Part shown: positions 31,702 to 40,812 of the stretch, one piece after another
Numbering within the stretch: position 1 is the stretch's first letter
Layout: every line of letters starts with the position of its first letter
IMG/VR virus record: IMGVR_UViG_3300037358_000003
Location: 37,773-101,772 of that record
DNA from: a virus
Length of the DNA stretch: 64,000 nt
Strand: one strand, 5' to 3'
The notes under the pieces: generated by a model
The model's input: the letters and a program-made list of their open reading frames with translations, nothing else
Told to the model about the DNA's origin: nothing
The model's database searches: none
Made by a program: the position numbers and the translations under genes

Positions 31702-32682
31702 TTAGTATGCTGTACTTATGTTGTTGGTGACAGTGCAAACGATGGGACTATATCCAAAAGTCACGCTGTTCGACGTGTTGGCCACGGCGGTGAATCCGAG
31801 GTCAAGCTCAACGTAGTTCTTGCCCTGATTGATGACAGGATCAGTAAGTTGTACCGTGTTCATGGTGTATTGAATGCTGTAACCAGTGAATGGGTCTGTC
31901 AGCGTAAACGCCACAACCTGTTGATCGCGTGTTAGCGCATTGGCCCAGTAGGTCTCGCCTTGCTGAACAATAAATGTGCACTTTCCATCCACGGAAATAG
32001 GTCCACAAAAATTACTCACGGCGCTTTCGGAGCCGAGCGCATAGATTTGGCTCGTACCTCTTTTGATATCGAGTGACCAGTTTTCGACGACGTAGACGGC
32101 TGCGCCACCGATGGACGCAGAACAGTTCCATGCCGGAATCAAGTGCTGCGTAGACGATGGAGTGCTGGACACACTAGCCACAACCGTGGGTTGATTGCAC
32201 TTAAACGAAAAAGTGTTTTCGACAGCAGCATCTGCCGCAAAAGAAACGTTCAATGAATCAAGGCGCGATGCGACCATCTGGTAAGTTGCATCTACGCTAT
32301 CTGAAATGAGCGTATAACTTGGCGGCTGACTGCCAGTATTCGGCTGATTCTGCAAGCCGATCGTGTGCGTGTAAAGTCCACCTCCAACAGATGCTACTGA
32401 GTCATTGGAACCAAGTGCTGCACGAAGGAGATTGGGATACACGTCCGTGTAGGTATATGTCTTGCCGTCGAATTGCGCCATGTAGACGCCAGCAACCTTG
32501 TCGTAGATTGCTACCGGCGATCCGCGGAAGTCCGCGTCATCCAGCCACTTGACGCCTGGCGTCACCTTCGGGCTGTTGATCGGCGTCATGGTGCTGATGC
32601 TCGCAGCTGTCCCATAGGTCGATTCGACGGCCATTCCCCAATATGAGTTGGCCGTCATCAGCGGAAGGACTGTACCTGCCAT
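31702..32682 (-). CDS. major tail tube protein
   Basis: 326 residues. MTANSYWGMAVESTYGTAAS and TPINSPKVTPGVKWLDD are the N-terminal signature of the Phage_tube_2 family; later strands (FTAVANTSNSVTFGY) fit a tube beta-barrel with an added domain. It forms the stacked tail tube. AGGAG before the ATG. Flanked on both sides by GIY-YIG endonuclease genes. Confidence 0.85.
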   Translation of the reverse strand: MAGTVLPLMTANSYWGMAVESTYGTAASISTMTPINSPKVTPGVKWLDDADFRGSPVAIYDKVAGVYMAQFDGKTYTYTDVYPNLLRAALGSNDSVASVGGGLYTHTIGLQNQPNTGSQPPSYTLISDSVDATYQMVASRLDSLNVSFAADAAVENTFSFKCNQPTVVASVSSTPSSTQHLIPAWNCSASIGGAAVYVVENWSLDIKRGTSQIYALGSESAVSNFCGPISVDGKCTFIVQQGETYWANALTRDQQVVAFTLTDPFTGYSIQYTMNTVQLTDPVINQGKNYVELDLGFTAVANTSNSVTFGYSPIVCTVTNNISTAY

Positions 32683-32751
32683 GATTTCTCCTTAGTTCGT
32701 CAACCGATTCCGGCGACTCAATTTGCCCGGTCGAGCCGGTTCGTTAACGGT

Positions 32752-33399
32752 TTACTTGGGTGATGCTAGGTTTGGATTGCATGTACGACAGACTCGATAG
32801 CCTGTGGACGGACTAATCCATGTGTTCTCTGGCGTGTATTCGTGACCATGAATGCAGTGTGTTTTGGGTGGACGTGCACGTCGAGTCGCCGTTTGTTTAG
32901 CGTGGTATTCTGGATCTTGCCAAACTCTTTTTTGGACTTCTGATCGCAATTCGCTGAATCCTGCTGACATTTCATGTGTCGATGGCTGGTTGTCCATACG
33001 CCGAGCACGAATCTCTGGATCTTGCCAGGACAACCGGATCGACTCACTTCTTTGTGCGAGCATTTCTTCCGTCAAAATGCCGCAACCATCTCCACCTTCA
33101 GTTAGGTTGAGCATGGTTGGTCCACCACATAACCTCATGTTGGCGATCCATTCAATCTCCAGGTATCCTTCTATGCTTTGAGTGCATTCCTCCAACAGTC
33201 GGATCTCTGGGCGTACTCCCTCATTCAAGAGTTTTGCTATCCAGCAATATACAGCCGTCGTGGTGGTGCTTCTACCGTCCAACACTCTACGACCTTCGCT
33301 TAGATGTGCGGCCATACGCTGTTTCAATGTTTGTCGGGTTTTCCCAACGTATCGAATACTGTTGACTCGTGGGTCATACAATCCATATATGCAACTCAC
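32752..33399 (-). CDS. GIY-YIG homing endonuclease
   Basis: 215 residues. CIYGLYDPRVNSIRYVGKT is a full GIY-YIG motif, followed by LKQRMAAHL with a conserved Arg. Helical middle, then HCIHGHEYTPENTW and CRTCN, a C-terminal zinc tail also present in the fused endonuclease. The N-terminus is nearly the same as in that protein (IYGLYDPR), so they share a recent ancestor. GTG start overlaps the stop of the tail terminator-like gene. Confidence 0.85.
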   Translation of the reverse strand: MSCIYGLYDPRVNSIRYVGKTRQTLKQRMAAHLSEGRRVLDGRSTTTTAVYCWIAKLLNEGVRPEIRLLEECTQSIEGYLEIEWIANMRLCGGPTMLNLTEGGDGCGILTEEMLAQRSESIRLSWQDPEIRARRMDNQPSTHEMSAGFSELRSEVQKRVWQDPEYHAKQTATRRARPPKTHCIHGHEYTPENTWISPSTGYRVCRTCNPNLASPK

Positions 33400-33950
33400 G
33401 TAAACAAATCCTCTACGACGTTCAGATGATAAAGTGACTGAAACAGTGTCACTCCACCATCCAGCGTTTTCGGCACATAGTGTTGCGCCTGAATGTCGAT
33501 GCCCCCGTCAATGCCACCCTCTCCCCATTGAAAGATTGTGCCAGTTCCATTCCCGCCATATTCAGCGTTGTCAGTTCCAGCCGTACGGTTCGCTCGTACG
33601 CGAGCAGTGAACGCGTCGCGAAACTCGTTGTATGCTATCTGCCCGCTGATGGTGTCTGGCAAATCACTCTTGAACACGAACAGAAACGCCCACGTGTACT
33701 GAACAAACTTGTGTCCACCACCCCCGTATGGTGGAGGTGGACCACCTAGTGCGATGCGCTCCTCTTTGTTGTCTGTGCAGAACATGTAGATTGTTCCGCC
33801 GAGACCGCAGCCAGGATAGCTGTTTGTGAATAACTCCGCCTCATCGCTAACCTTGGGTAACGACTGGTACAAGACGCCGAGGTTGGGGATGTTGCTTGCG
33901 TTCGGCTCTAGGTAATCGTAGATCGCTTGACTGACTGTTGCGAGCGGCAT
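33396..33950 (-). CDS. tail terminator-like / head-tail joining protein
   Basis: 184 residues. MPLATVSQAIYDYLEPN, Gly/Pro-rich loop GGPPPPYGGGGHKF, then strands FVQYTWAFLFVFKSD. Position directly before tail tube and after the connector fits a tail terminator. The family is not certain. Confidence 0.6.
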   Translation of the reverse strand: MPLATVSQAIYDYLEPNASNIPNLGVLYQSLPKVSDEAELFTNSYPGCGLGGTIYMFCTDNKEERIALGGPPPPYGGGGHKFVQYTWAFLFVFKSDLPDTISGQIAYNEFRDAFTARVRANRTAGTDNAEYGGNGTGTIFQWGEGGIDGGIDIQAQHYVPKTLDGGVTLFQSLYHLNVVEDLFT

Positions 33951-33953
33951 GAT

Positions 33954-34883
33954 CTAATATCCGACGTACTGTTGTTTGAACGGCATCAACAAATACTCAG
34001 CCTCAGCCCAATCGCTCCCACTGCCCTGAGAGAATCCAGTCTGTTGCTTCGTTGCAGCACCCATGTCGTCCACCAAGAGTGCGCCACTTCCACGCTGCTT
34101 AATCAGTGCAGTGGTGGCGAGAATCGCCGCTTGCTTAACCGCAGGCGGAAGATTTGTGACCATCACACCCGACGCGTGTGCGTATGCAGTCGTACCTACG
34201 AGCGGCACAGTCGTCGCACCTGGAGTGTAACTGGACGCCACTTGGATTAACTCATCGTTTGGCAAGTCGTAGAGCGTTAGCGTGGTGCCTGGATAGATAC
34301 CCACAACACTGTAGGGGGTGATAGATGTAGCACCTGCCGCAACAGATGCTGTCAACGTCGATACGGGATAGCCATTGACGTATGACCACGTGCACGCGTA
34401 TTGAGTGCACGGTATAACGCCAGCCGAACCAAACCCTCCGAAGCCGCCACTTGACCCAAAGCTGGTCGATCCGCCAAAACTTACGATGAACTCTTGCGGC
34501 TCGATCCATATGTTGCCAGCGGGGGTTACTGATGCCGAGTTAGCAAATCCACCACCTGGTGTGATATATGAGAATGCGTCAATTTCCAATATGGGCCAGT
34601 AGCGAGGATGGACACGCAGAGTGCCATCACGACTTGACCATATGCGTGCGTTCTCAATGTTCTGAGTCGCAGCAAGCGTACCGTACGATCCCATGACGAA
34701 CTGGTCAATCCACGATGATGCTCGACCGATCGTTTCTATGAGTGCCGTAGCGTTTGCTTGTGCACCACCTGGGACAAGATTTGCGGTGTCCATGCTCGTT
34801 GGTGACACAGAGTATTCCGTGGCAGTAATGTAGGGAACGCGATTCGTGTACGAAACGTCGTAGCTGGAGTATGCGATTGTCAT
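33954..34883 (-). CDS. head-tail connector (gp6-like) protein
   Basis: 309 residues from MTIAYSSYDVSYTNR. Helical adaptor features: ATALIETIGRASSWIDQF, LPPAVKQAAILATTALIKQRG, FSQGSGSDWAEAEYLL. The same C-terminal order is found in connector proteins of HK97 type. A Gly/Ser-rich beta insert lies in the middle (SFGGSTSFGSSGG). Start at 34883 overlaps the stop of the gene before; the longer frame would overlap it fully. Confidence 0.7.
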   Translation of the reverse strand: MTIAYSSYDVSYTNRVPYITATEYSVSPTSMDTANLVPGGAQANATALIETIGRASSWIDQFVMGSYGTLAATQNIENARIWSSRDGTLRVHPRYWPILEIDAFSYITPGGGFANSASVTPAGNIWIEPQEFIVSFGGSTSFGSSGGFGGFGSAGVIPCTQYACTWSYVNGYPVSTLTASVAAGATSITPYSVVGIYPGTTLTLYDLPNDELIQVASSYTPGATTVPLVGTTAYAHASGVMVTNLPPAVKQAAILATTALIKQRGSGALLVDDMGAATKQQTGFSQGSGSDWAEAEYLLMPFKQQYVGY

Positions 34884-35212
34884 CAGTTCACCGCCACTAC
34901 ACCGGAGTACAAAACAGGCACCTCTGGATTGTCCGTAATCTTGACGACTATCAGATACACACCAGCGGTCAACGCCACGACGCCACCAGTGGGACCAACA
35001 AGTACCGCAGCCAAATATGGCGACGTATCCGACTGCCATTCGCCAGTGTAATATGTCGTAGTCGTAGTGGGTATCGCACTATTGGCTTGACTCGTATTGG
35101 AGTATGGTCCAAGAAACGCAAACCGCACGGCATCATTCGTCGGATTTATACCTTGCGAATTAGTAACGGGCACTTCGATGTACTGTGTGCTCGTTGCGTA
35201 GATCGAAAGCAT
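34883..35212 (-). CDS. small Ig-like structural protein
   Basis: 109 residues, beta-rich (IYATSTQYIEVPVTNSQG, GVYLIVVKITDNPEVPV). Typical of small virion proteins before the connector gene. Overlaps the next start by 4 nt. Confidence 0.55.
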   Translation of the reverse strand: MLSIYATSTQYIEVPVTNSQGINPTNDAVRFAFLGPYSNTSQANSAIPTTTTTYYTGEWQSDTSPYLAAVLVGPTGGVVALTAGVYLIVVKITDNPEVPVLYSGVVAVN

Positions 35213-35222
35213 TCATCCACCT

Positions 35223-36848
35223 TTATTGCGGGCTATCACTTGACCAAACCGATCTTGCGCGCTCCACTGTCCACGTCGTCATCGCTGTTGCCGCATTCCA
35301 CGCCGTTCGTGGCAATCCAATCATCAACCGCACAAATCGACCAGGAATAAGCGTCGATGTCAACGCACCAACAAACGACACCACAGCATTGAAAATGAAC
35401 TCACGCTGACGACTGATCGCACCAATGAAACTTAACGTACTCGCTACGAGCGTTCTACTCACCACACGCGTGGTGCGCCCAGTAAATGTAAGCACCGACG
35501 CAACCGTTCGCGCCGCGCTACGTGTTACCGACCCAGCAAATGTAACGCCACCGACAAACATTCGCTGAATGCGCCTACTGAGCGTGCCAACAAACAGCAA
35601 CGCTCCAGTAAATGCAGCCTTCGTTATTGCTCTAGTAGTCGCCCCGCTAAACGAAATCACGCCACTCAGCGCAACAGACGACGTGCGATTCAACGCACCA
35701 ACGAAACTCACGCTACTTGCAGTCAGTCGTCTCGTCATTGACCGCGCACTTGCACTCACGAACGCAACCGAAGCACTCACGTTGCGAGTAACGCTACGTT
35801 GAGTTGTGCCAATCAATGAGAGTGTGCTCGTCAGCGCCCGCGATGTCTGTCGTGTGCACGATTCAGCGAAACTCAACACTCCGCTGAATGCCGCCTTCGT
35901 GACTTGTCGAGTCGTCGCTCCAGCGAACGTTAGAACGCTTGCCAGTGCAATAACGAATGACCGCGAAATCGAACCCGTCAAGTTGACCGCACCGACGAAT
36001 GTTCTGCTCGTTTGCCTACTCACCGATCCGGCAACGCTCAGGGTGGCATTGAATATCTGCACCATCACAGACGATTCAGTGAGTGTGCCAACGAAACTCA
36101 GTACCGCATTGACCGTGTACACCATGACCGAGTTTTCGGTTAATGCGCCGATAAATGGCAACGTGCCGAACAGTGTCAGCGTGGTCGCCTTGGTCAGTGT
36201 TCCAGCAAACATGAGTGTACTAGTCAGGAGTTGCGTGGTGCCTCGGCCAACGCTACCAATAAACGATAGCGTGCCGTAAAACGTCCTAGTCGTAGCCCTT
36301 GTGAGCGTGCCTGCGAATGTCAACGCACCAGTAAGTGCTCGCCGCGACTGCTTGGAGATCATTCCCTGAAATGACAGCAGATCAACGAGCACTCGATAGG
36401 TCGCTCGCGTCAACGTGTCTGAAGAGGTGACCTTTCCTGTAAACGTTCTGCTCGCAGCCCTGGCGCACGTTCCGACAAAGCTCAAAGCGCCAACAAGTGA
36501 ACGCATGATCGAGCGTGTCACCGCACTAGCGAAACTCACGGTACTAGCCAACTGGCGACCAACCGCACGTGTCGTAACGCCGACGAAACTCAGCACACTG
36601 AATAGCACCACGAACATTGATCGCGAAAGCGACTCCGCAAACGTCACGGCGCCACTCAATGTGCGACTCGTTTGCCTGCCCACTGATCCTACGAACGACA
36701 TTGTTCCAGCGAAGTGTCGAGTCGGACTCTTGACAGCGTTGCCACTAAACGAAAGCGTGTCGCTCAACGTCACATTTTGCGTGGTACCAGCGCCACCGCC
36801 ATACGGAACCGTACCGTAGGTAAATGTCCCGTACGCCCCTGTTGCCAT
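35223..36848 (-). CDS. repeat protein with LSFxGxxTR units
   Basis: 541 residues made of about 20 copies of a unit of about 20 residues, consensus TLSFVG-x-x-TR-x-x-x-R-x-x-x-G-x (for example LSFVGTLTESS, LTFAGTLTRATTR, LSFIGAISR). One hydrophobic strand, a Gly turn and a basic residue alternate, which suits a beta-solenoid or a filament. The C-terminus differs (WNAATAMTTWTVERARSVW), perhaps an attachment module. Probably a long fibre or adhesin; no catalytic residue. Confidence 0.7.
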   Translation of the reverse strand: MATGAYGTFTYGTVPYGGGAGTTQNVTLSDTLSFSGNAVKSPTRHFAGTMSFVGSVGRQTSRTLSGAVTFAESLSRSMFVVLFSVLSFVGVTTRAVGRQLASTVSFASAVTRSIMRSLVGALSFVGTCARAASRTFTGKVTSSDTLTRATYRVLVDLLSFQGMISKQSRRALTGALTFAGTLTRATTRTFYGTLSFIGSVGRGTTQLLTSTLMFAGTLTKATTLTLFGTLPFIGALTENSVMVYTVNAVLSFVGTLTESSVMVQIFNATLSVAGSVSRQTSRTFVGAVNLTGSISRSFVIALASVLTFAGATTRQVTKAAFSGVLSFAESCTRQTSRALTSTLSLIGTTQRSVTRNVSASVAFVSASARSMTRRLTASSVSFVGALNRTSSVALSGVISFSGATTRAITKAAFTGALLFVGTLSRRIQRMFVGGVTFAGSVTRSAARTVASVLTFTGRTTRVVSRTLVASTLSFIGAISRQREFIFNAVVSFVGALTSTLIPGRFVRLMIGLPRTAWNAATAMTTWTVERARSVWSSDSPQ

Positions 36849-36877
36849 CTCGTTACCTCATTATCGGTGGTACCAGA

Positions 36878-38503
36878 TCAGGCTGGGGTGATTTGTACGA
36901 CCGGCGTTCCTGCTGTGATGGTTCCTGACGTTGTGACGGATAAATAGTAGTCAGCGGGGACATATTGGCTGAACGTGATGACGGTAGCCGCGCTGAGTGC
37001 TGGTGATATGGGGTCCGTGGTTGGCGTGGATGTTGGACCAACGCCAGCGGCGACGGAACCACCAACTGCTGCGGAAATGGGGACTGAGATCGTGGCGATA
37101 ACGTCGTACTCAAGCGGACTTTGTTTTGGTGTGCCAAGTGCTAGTGAACCGAACGCTGTTGTGGCTGTGTGGGAGTCCGTGGGTGCGGTGGTTACTGCGC
37201 CGGTGGAGATGCCCGTTGTAGATAGTGTGTACCAGTGTCCAATTCCATCCGCGTATAGTTGAACCGCTTGATTTTGTAAGAGTTCAAGAGATGAGAATCC
37301 GTCAATGGTATCCCCACTCTGAGTGAGTAGGGTGACTGAAGTGCTAGTGGTATTCTTAATCCAGAGCATCAAGTTGGGATCTACAAAAACCTCTGAGAGA
37401 GGAAGTGCCACGCTTGCGGCGCCACCTTGGCACAAATACACTGGACCCTCACTGCCCGTGAGCGTGACTGGGGTGCTCGAAATACCGTCGTATTGAAGAA
37501 GAGTTTGACCAGTAAGTTGAATACCCTGGTGAAATGTCGTTAATGCGCCAACTGTCAGCGTATCACTTATGTCTGCGGTGCCCGTGACCACTATATCAGG
37601 GAGTGCTGCTCCACCAGATTGTGAGCCTGGGGTCCCCAATACTACGGCTCCATCAATCGCCACGCCGGTACCAGAAAACACTAATGAAGTTCCTAGTGCT
37701 ACTGACGCCTCGTCCGCCAAGTTAGTGTAGATCGGGGTTGCGCCCACCACGGGACTAGATGCAAAACTGGAAACGTTCACGCGGCTACCAAATCCAAATT
37801 GAGTGCCTGTAACATTTTCAGCAACCAGAACATTCCAGTACGTAAATATTTCATCAGCGGTATCGTTGTCTGTGGATCGGGTCATGACCCACGGAATTGA
37901 CGAGCCGTTGCCCAGTGCGGTGACAACGTAGATGCCATCATATATATCGGATGCTAGCAAACTTCCGGAGCCGTCGCTATCACACAGAAAAACACGATCA
38001 CCAATCGCCGGATAGCCACCGTCGATAGATAGTACGTGTACGGGCGAATTCTGTGTGATGTAATCACCTACGCCACCAGCGCCAAGCGATGTGTAAGTGT
38101 ACGCATCTACCCCAAATCCCAAGACTTGACTATAGAGCAACACCCACAACACGGGCGCCAGATACAACGGCCCGTTCGTAGCGTAATCAGTAGCGGACGG
38201 ATTATTGCCCCACGTGCTCGTGAGTGCAGTGTGCGATGTTGGGGGCCAGTTCGTTGCGTCTTCGGCGCCACGTTTGATCGTGCCATCTTTGGAACCAGAT
38301 GTGTAGGCGGTGAGATAGACGATCTCAAAATTGCCGGTGCCGGAGTCGAACGAGAGTTTGATGTAGTCGTCGTCGCCAACGATGGTGGCAAAGTTTGGGG
38401 CCACGTCGAATAGGTCGGTAATGGTTTGGGATTGGCCGACTGAGGCTGAGGTGAGGGAGCTGCCGAGGATGCCGGATTGGTTGTTGTATCGCAACTCTGC
38501 CAA
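36878..38503 (-). CDS. tail fibre-like protein
   Basis: 541 residues. MAELRYNNQSGILGSSLT, then beta-rich segments with Gly/Asp turns (GDRVFLCDSDGSGSLL, ENVTGTQFGFGSRVNVSS), a fibre stem (ISDTLTVGALTTFHQGIQL) and a C-terminal YYLSVTTSGTITAGT-type strand set also seen at 49605-50129. Likely part of the adsorption apparatus. Confidence 0.65.
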   Translation of the reverse strand: MAELRYNNQSGILGSSLTSASVGQSQTITDLFDVAPNFATIVGDDDYIKLSFDSGTGNFEIVYLTAYTSGSKDGTIKRGAEDATNWPPTSHTALTSTWGNNPSATDYATNGPLYLAPVLWVLLYSQVLGFGVDAYTYTSLGAGGVGDYITQNSPVHVLSIDGGYPAIGDRVFLCDSDGSGSLLASDIYDGIYVVTALGNGSSIPWVMTRSTDNDTADEIFTYWNVLVAENVTGTQFGFGSRVNVSSFASSPVVGATPIYTNLADEASVALGTSLVFSGTGVAIDGAVVLGTPGSQSGGAALPDIVVTGTADISDTLTVGALTTFHQGIQLTGQTLLQYDGISSTPVTLTGSEGPVYLCQGGAASVALPLSEVFVDPNLMLWIKNTTSTSVTLLTQSGDTIDGFSSLELLQNQAVQLYADGIGHWYTLSTTGISTGAVTTAPTDSHTATTAFGSLALGTPKQSPLEYDVIATISVPISAAVGGSVAAGVGPTSTPTTDPISPALSAATVITFSQYVPADYYLSVTTSGTITAGTPVVQITPA

Positions 38504-38506
38504 CGT

Positions 38507-39394
38507 TCAGCCTCCGGCGACTATTTGCAATTTGAAGACCCAAAGAATTGAATCACCGTTCTCAACATTCAGGGCAGCGAAAACCTGGCGGTCAAACATC
38601 ACCGGCAAAATCTGATATGTGTCGGCATTTACAGGATCGACACCACTCAATGCGCCCGTAGCGGTTGTATACCATCCAGGCACAGAAATGTCGCCAGTAG
38701 TGTTGCTAGTACAGAGTCCCCAGAATGGAGTAGCGGCGGTCAAGTCCTCGAACACTGTTTGCTGTTGCCCAAGAACGGTCGAACTCGACGCCGTAAACGG
38801 CGCCCCAGTGACACTTGCACTCGTTGCAGCGCCGCTGGTGAAGGGTGATCCGAGGGTTGACGATAGGGTCGCCTGCGAGAACAATCCCCATTCTGTTATG
38901 GCCTCACTGCCACTGAATGAAGTTGTTGCCTGCGTGACGTAGGTGGAGACCGACGCCGTGGAGACAAGTGACTGTGTGCCAGTAACTGCGGTCGTTGTGG
39001 TTGGACTCGCAAGAGTCTCTAGAGCGATGTTATTCTGTGATGCTGCTGCTGTACCAGTTCCAACCGCGTGATAATTCGCTTGAGCAATCGTGTTGGTCAG
39101 GGTTCCGCTGGGGGCTGCCCAATTCCAATCGTTCGCTAGTGACAAAACCGCCACCTGGGTGACGACTCCGCTGCCGATGTCTCTAACATCCTTCAGCTTG
39201 CCATCACCGTCACGATGTACGGCCGTCAGATTGGTTAGCAGGTACTCATTCGCCATGTGCGTACTCACACCACGATCCTTCGTGAACATCACGCGCCCCT
39301 TACCGAAGGGAAGGTTGTACGACTTGACGTTGTGTGGCCTGGGCAGTTTCACCGCATCCAGTGTGCCGCGCATACCCATACTTGACTCTTGCAT
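38507..39394 (-). CDS. minor structural protein, fibre-like
   Basis: 295 residues from MQESSMGMRG, chosen because AAGGAGCAACAA sits upstream. Contains NEYLLTNLTAVHRDGDGKL and GSGVVTQVAV..., Thr/Ala-rich strands, and EAITEWGLFS, a common segment in phage tail or decoration proteins. Lies just upstream of the fibre gene, 3 nt away. Confidence 0.6.
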   Translation of the reverse strand: MQESSMGMRGTLDAVKLPRPHNVKSYNLPFGKGRVMFTKDRGVSTHMANEYLLTNLTAVHRDGDGKLKDVRDIGSGVVTQVAVLSLANDWNWAAPSGTLTNTIAQANYHAVGTGTAAASQNNIALETLASPTTTTAVTGTQSLVSTASVSTYVTQATTSFSGSEAITEWGLFSQATLSSTLGSPFTSGAATSASVTGAPFTASSSTVLGQQQTVFEDLTAATPFWGLCTSNTTGDISVPGWYTTATGALSGVDPVNADTYQILPVMFDRQVFAALNVENGDSILWVFKLQIVAGG

Positions 39395-39404
39395 TTGTTG
39401 CTCC

Positions 39405-40037
39405 TTAGTTGGTGCTCCATAGGTGGGCACGGCTCAAAAATATGTCTCGTCCTTGTTGCATACTGCGTTCGCCCATTGCGTACACTTCATCCATTGGCGC
39501 CATGCCGCGACCAACGTGTAGGTGTTCAATGCGCGCGTCATGGCAAAACGACCAGCGTTCGTGAAACTTTGCGGTTGATCGAATTTCGTCGTCAACGTGG
39601 GAGTGGACGTAGGATTCGCAGGCAAGTTTGCCGGGTTCGTCAATGACACCGAACTTCTCAATATAGGATCGGTTCACAACGAAATGAACGCCAGCCATGT
39701 TGTAGCCGTCATTTAGAGCGATCACCCCACTACCATCTGGCAACTGATGCATGGCAATCATTGCAGATTCAAACCAACCGGGCATGAATGCGATGTCATC
39801 GGCACCCGTCATCACGAATTGTTCTGTGCTCTCGTCTACGCCCCTGTTAATCCTGACAGGCCACGTACCCCCACCATCATCAATGATCGTCACAGGGAGG
39901 GTTCTAGCTACCTCTGCGCACTCGCCAGTAGCGACGATGATGATGCGGTAGTCCGACGTTGATTTCTGTATGCTCTGGACGACTGGTGCTAGACGGTGCG
40001 GGCGCATTGCGGGAATAATCACGGCCACAGTTGCCAC
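39405..40037 (-). CDS. glycosyltransferase-like protein, GT-A fold
   Basis: 210 residues. AVIIPAMRPHRL at the start, then DYRIIIVATGE, FVMTGADDIAFMPGWF with a DD metal-binding motif, as in GT-A family enzymes. Later HVDDEIRSTA and HEARI-like segments fit family 2. Isolated from the main sugar island, between an HNH gene and fibre genes, so it may modify a virion protein. GTG start. Confidence 0.7.
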   Translation of the reverse strand: MATVAVIIPAMRPHRLAPVVQSIQKSTSDYRIIIVATGECAEVARTLPVTIIDDGGGTWPVRINRGVDESTEQFVMTGADDIAFMPGWFESAMIAMHQLPDGSGVIALNDGYNMAGVHFVVNRSYIEKFGVIDEPGKLACESYVHSHVDDEIRSTAKFHERWSFCHDARIEHLHVGRGMAPMDEVYAMGERSMQQGRDIFLSRAHLWSTN

Positions 40038-40039
40038 AT

Positions 40040-40504
40040 CTACCCCGCTTTGTACGTACCGTCGTCCTGCTCAAGTGCTTCGGCCTTCTTACGATCCCTG
40101 CGCCGTTTTTCTTTATCACACTTACATTGTTTGCAATACCGCCAACCGTTTGCATACTGTCCATCGTATGGTCCGTGTCCGTGTGGGCACTCCGTCTTGT
40201 CTACGTTGGGATTTGACCTTCGTATATTGCATGGGGCGCAAGATGGTACGAGATTGTCTGGGTGGTTATTGATCTTGTCAAAGTCAAGATGATCTGCTAC
40301 TAAATCAGTACCCCAAGTAACTGAAGTCTCACAGTGATAACACGGGTGTGTTCCTGGTCCTATCGCATCATACAAAATAACGCGATGCTGATAGGCAAAT
40401 CCTCGCAGCGTGGCTACAGGGTGGCCGTGCGCCTTGACCTGAACATATCCAGAATCCTTCTTGATTGTTCCTTCGCCACGTTTGCGTGTGTGCTTGGTTC
40501 CCAT
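40040..40504 (-). CDS. HNH homing endonuclease
   Basis: 154 residues. HRVILYDAIGPGTHPCYHCE, then LVADHLDFDKINNHPDNLV and CAPCNIRR form a treble-clef HNH core with the His pair and Asn. The C-terminus adds CPHGHGPYDG and CKQCKCDK, then EQDDGTYKAG. That last segment copies the C-terminus of the ferredoxin gene directly upstream (EQDDGTYRAE). Free-standing. Confidence 0.8.
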   Translation of the reverse strand: MGTKHTRKRGEGTIKKDSGYVQVKAHGHPVATLRGFAYQHRVILYDAIGPGTHPCYHCETSVTWGTDLVADHLDFDKINNHPDNLVPSCAPCNIRRSNPNVDKTECPHGHGPYDGQYANGWRYCKQCKCDKEKRRRDRKKAEALEQDDGTYKAG

Positions 40505-40521
40505 GTGCCCTATTCTACAAC

Positions 40522-40812
40522 CTATTCAGCACGGTAAGTGCCGTCATCTTGCTCAATATAGATGCAAGCGCCTGGGCAATTTTCAGCAGCTTCCGCTACA
40601 GCATCCGCAAGATCGTCAGTGAAGTATGCGAGTCCTGATGCACCCTTGAGTTTCGGAGCACCGTTGGCATCTCTACCGTCATCAGAGTCATCCCAATTCT
40701 TGACGTAATATAATCCGTCGTCATGCGACATGAACACGGCGGGTGCGATTTCCTCGCACAATCCATCACCCGTACACAAATCTTGATCAATATAGACTCT
40801 GGTTCGCGTCAC
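40522..40812 (-). CDS. ferredoxin, single cluster
   Basis: 96 residues. VYIDQDLCTGDGLCEEIAP and later AAENCPGACIYIE give the C-x5-C...CP pattern of actinobacterial 3Fe-4S or 4Fe-4S ferredoxins that feed electrons to P450s and other oxidoreductases; DDGLYYVKNWDD is the usual middle. Complete and probably functional. No partner reductase or P450 is seen in the window. GTG start overlaps the stop of the HNH gene upstream, and a second HNH gene follows. Confidence 0.85.
   Translation of the reverse strand: MTRTRVYIDQDLCTGDGLCEEIAPAVFMSHDDGLYYVKNWDDSDDGRDANGAPKLKGASGLAYFTDDLADAVAEAAENCPGACIYIEQDDGTYRAE

Noticed and set aside
34884-35039. 52-residue N-terminal extension of the connector protein
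   Set aside because: It would overlap the whole 3' part of the preceding gene and has odd composition (CWSHWWRRG); the ATGA overlap start at 34883 fits better.
35569-36819. + strand reading frames opposite the repeat protein
   Set aside because: Long open frames on the other strand mirror the codon bias of the repeat gene; no start signals and no family resemblance.
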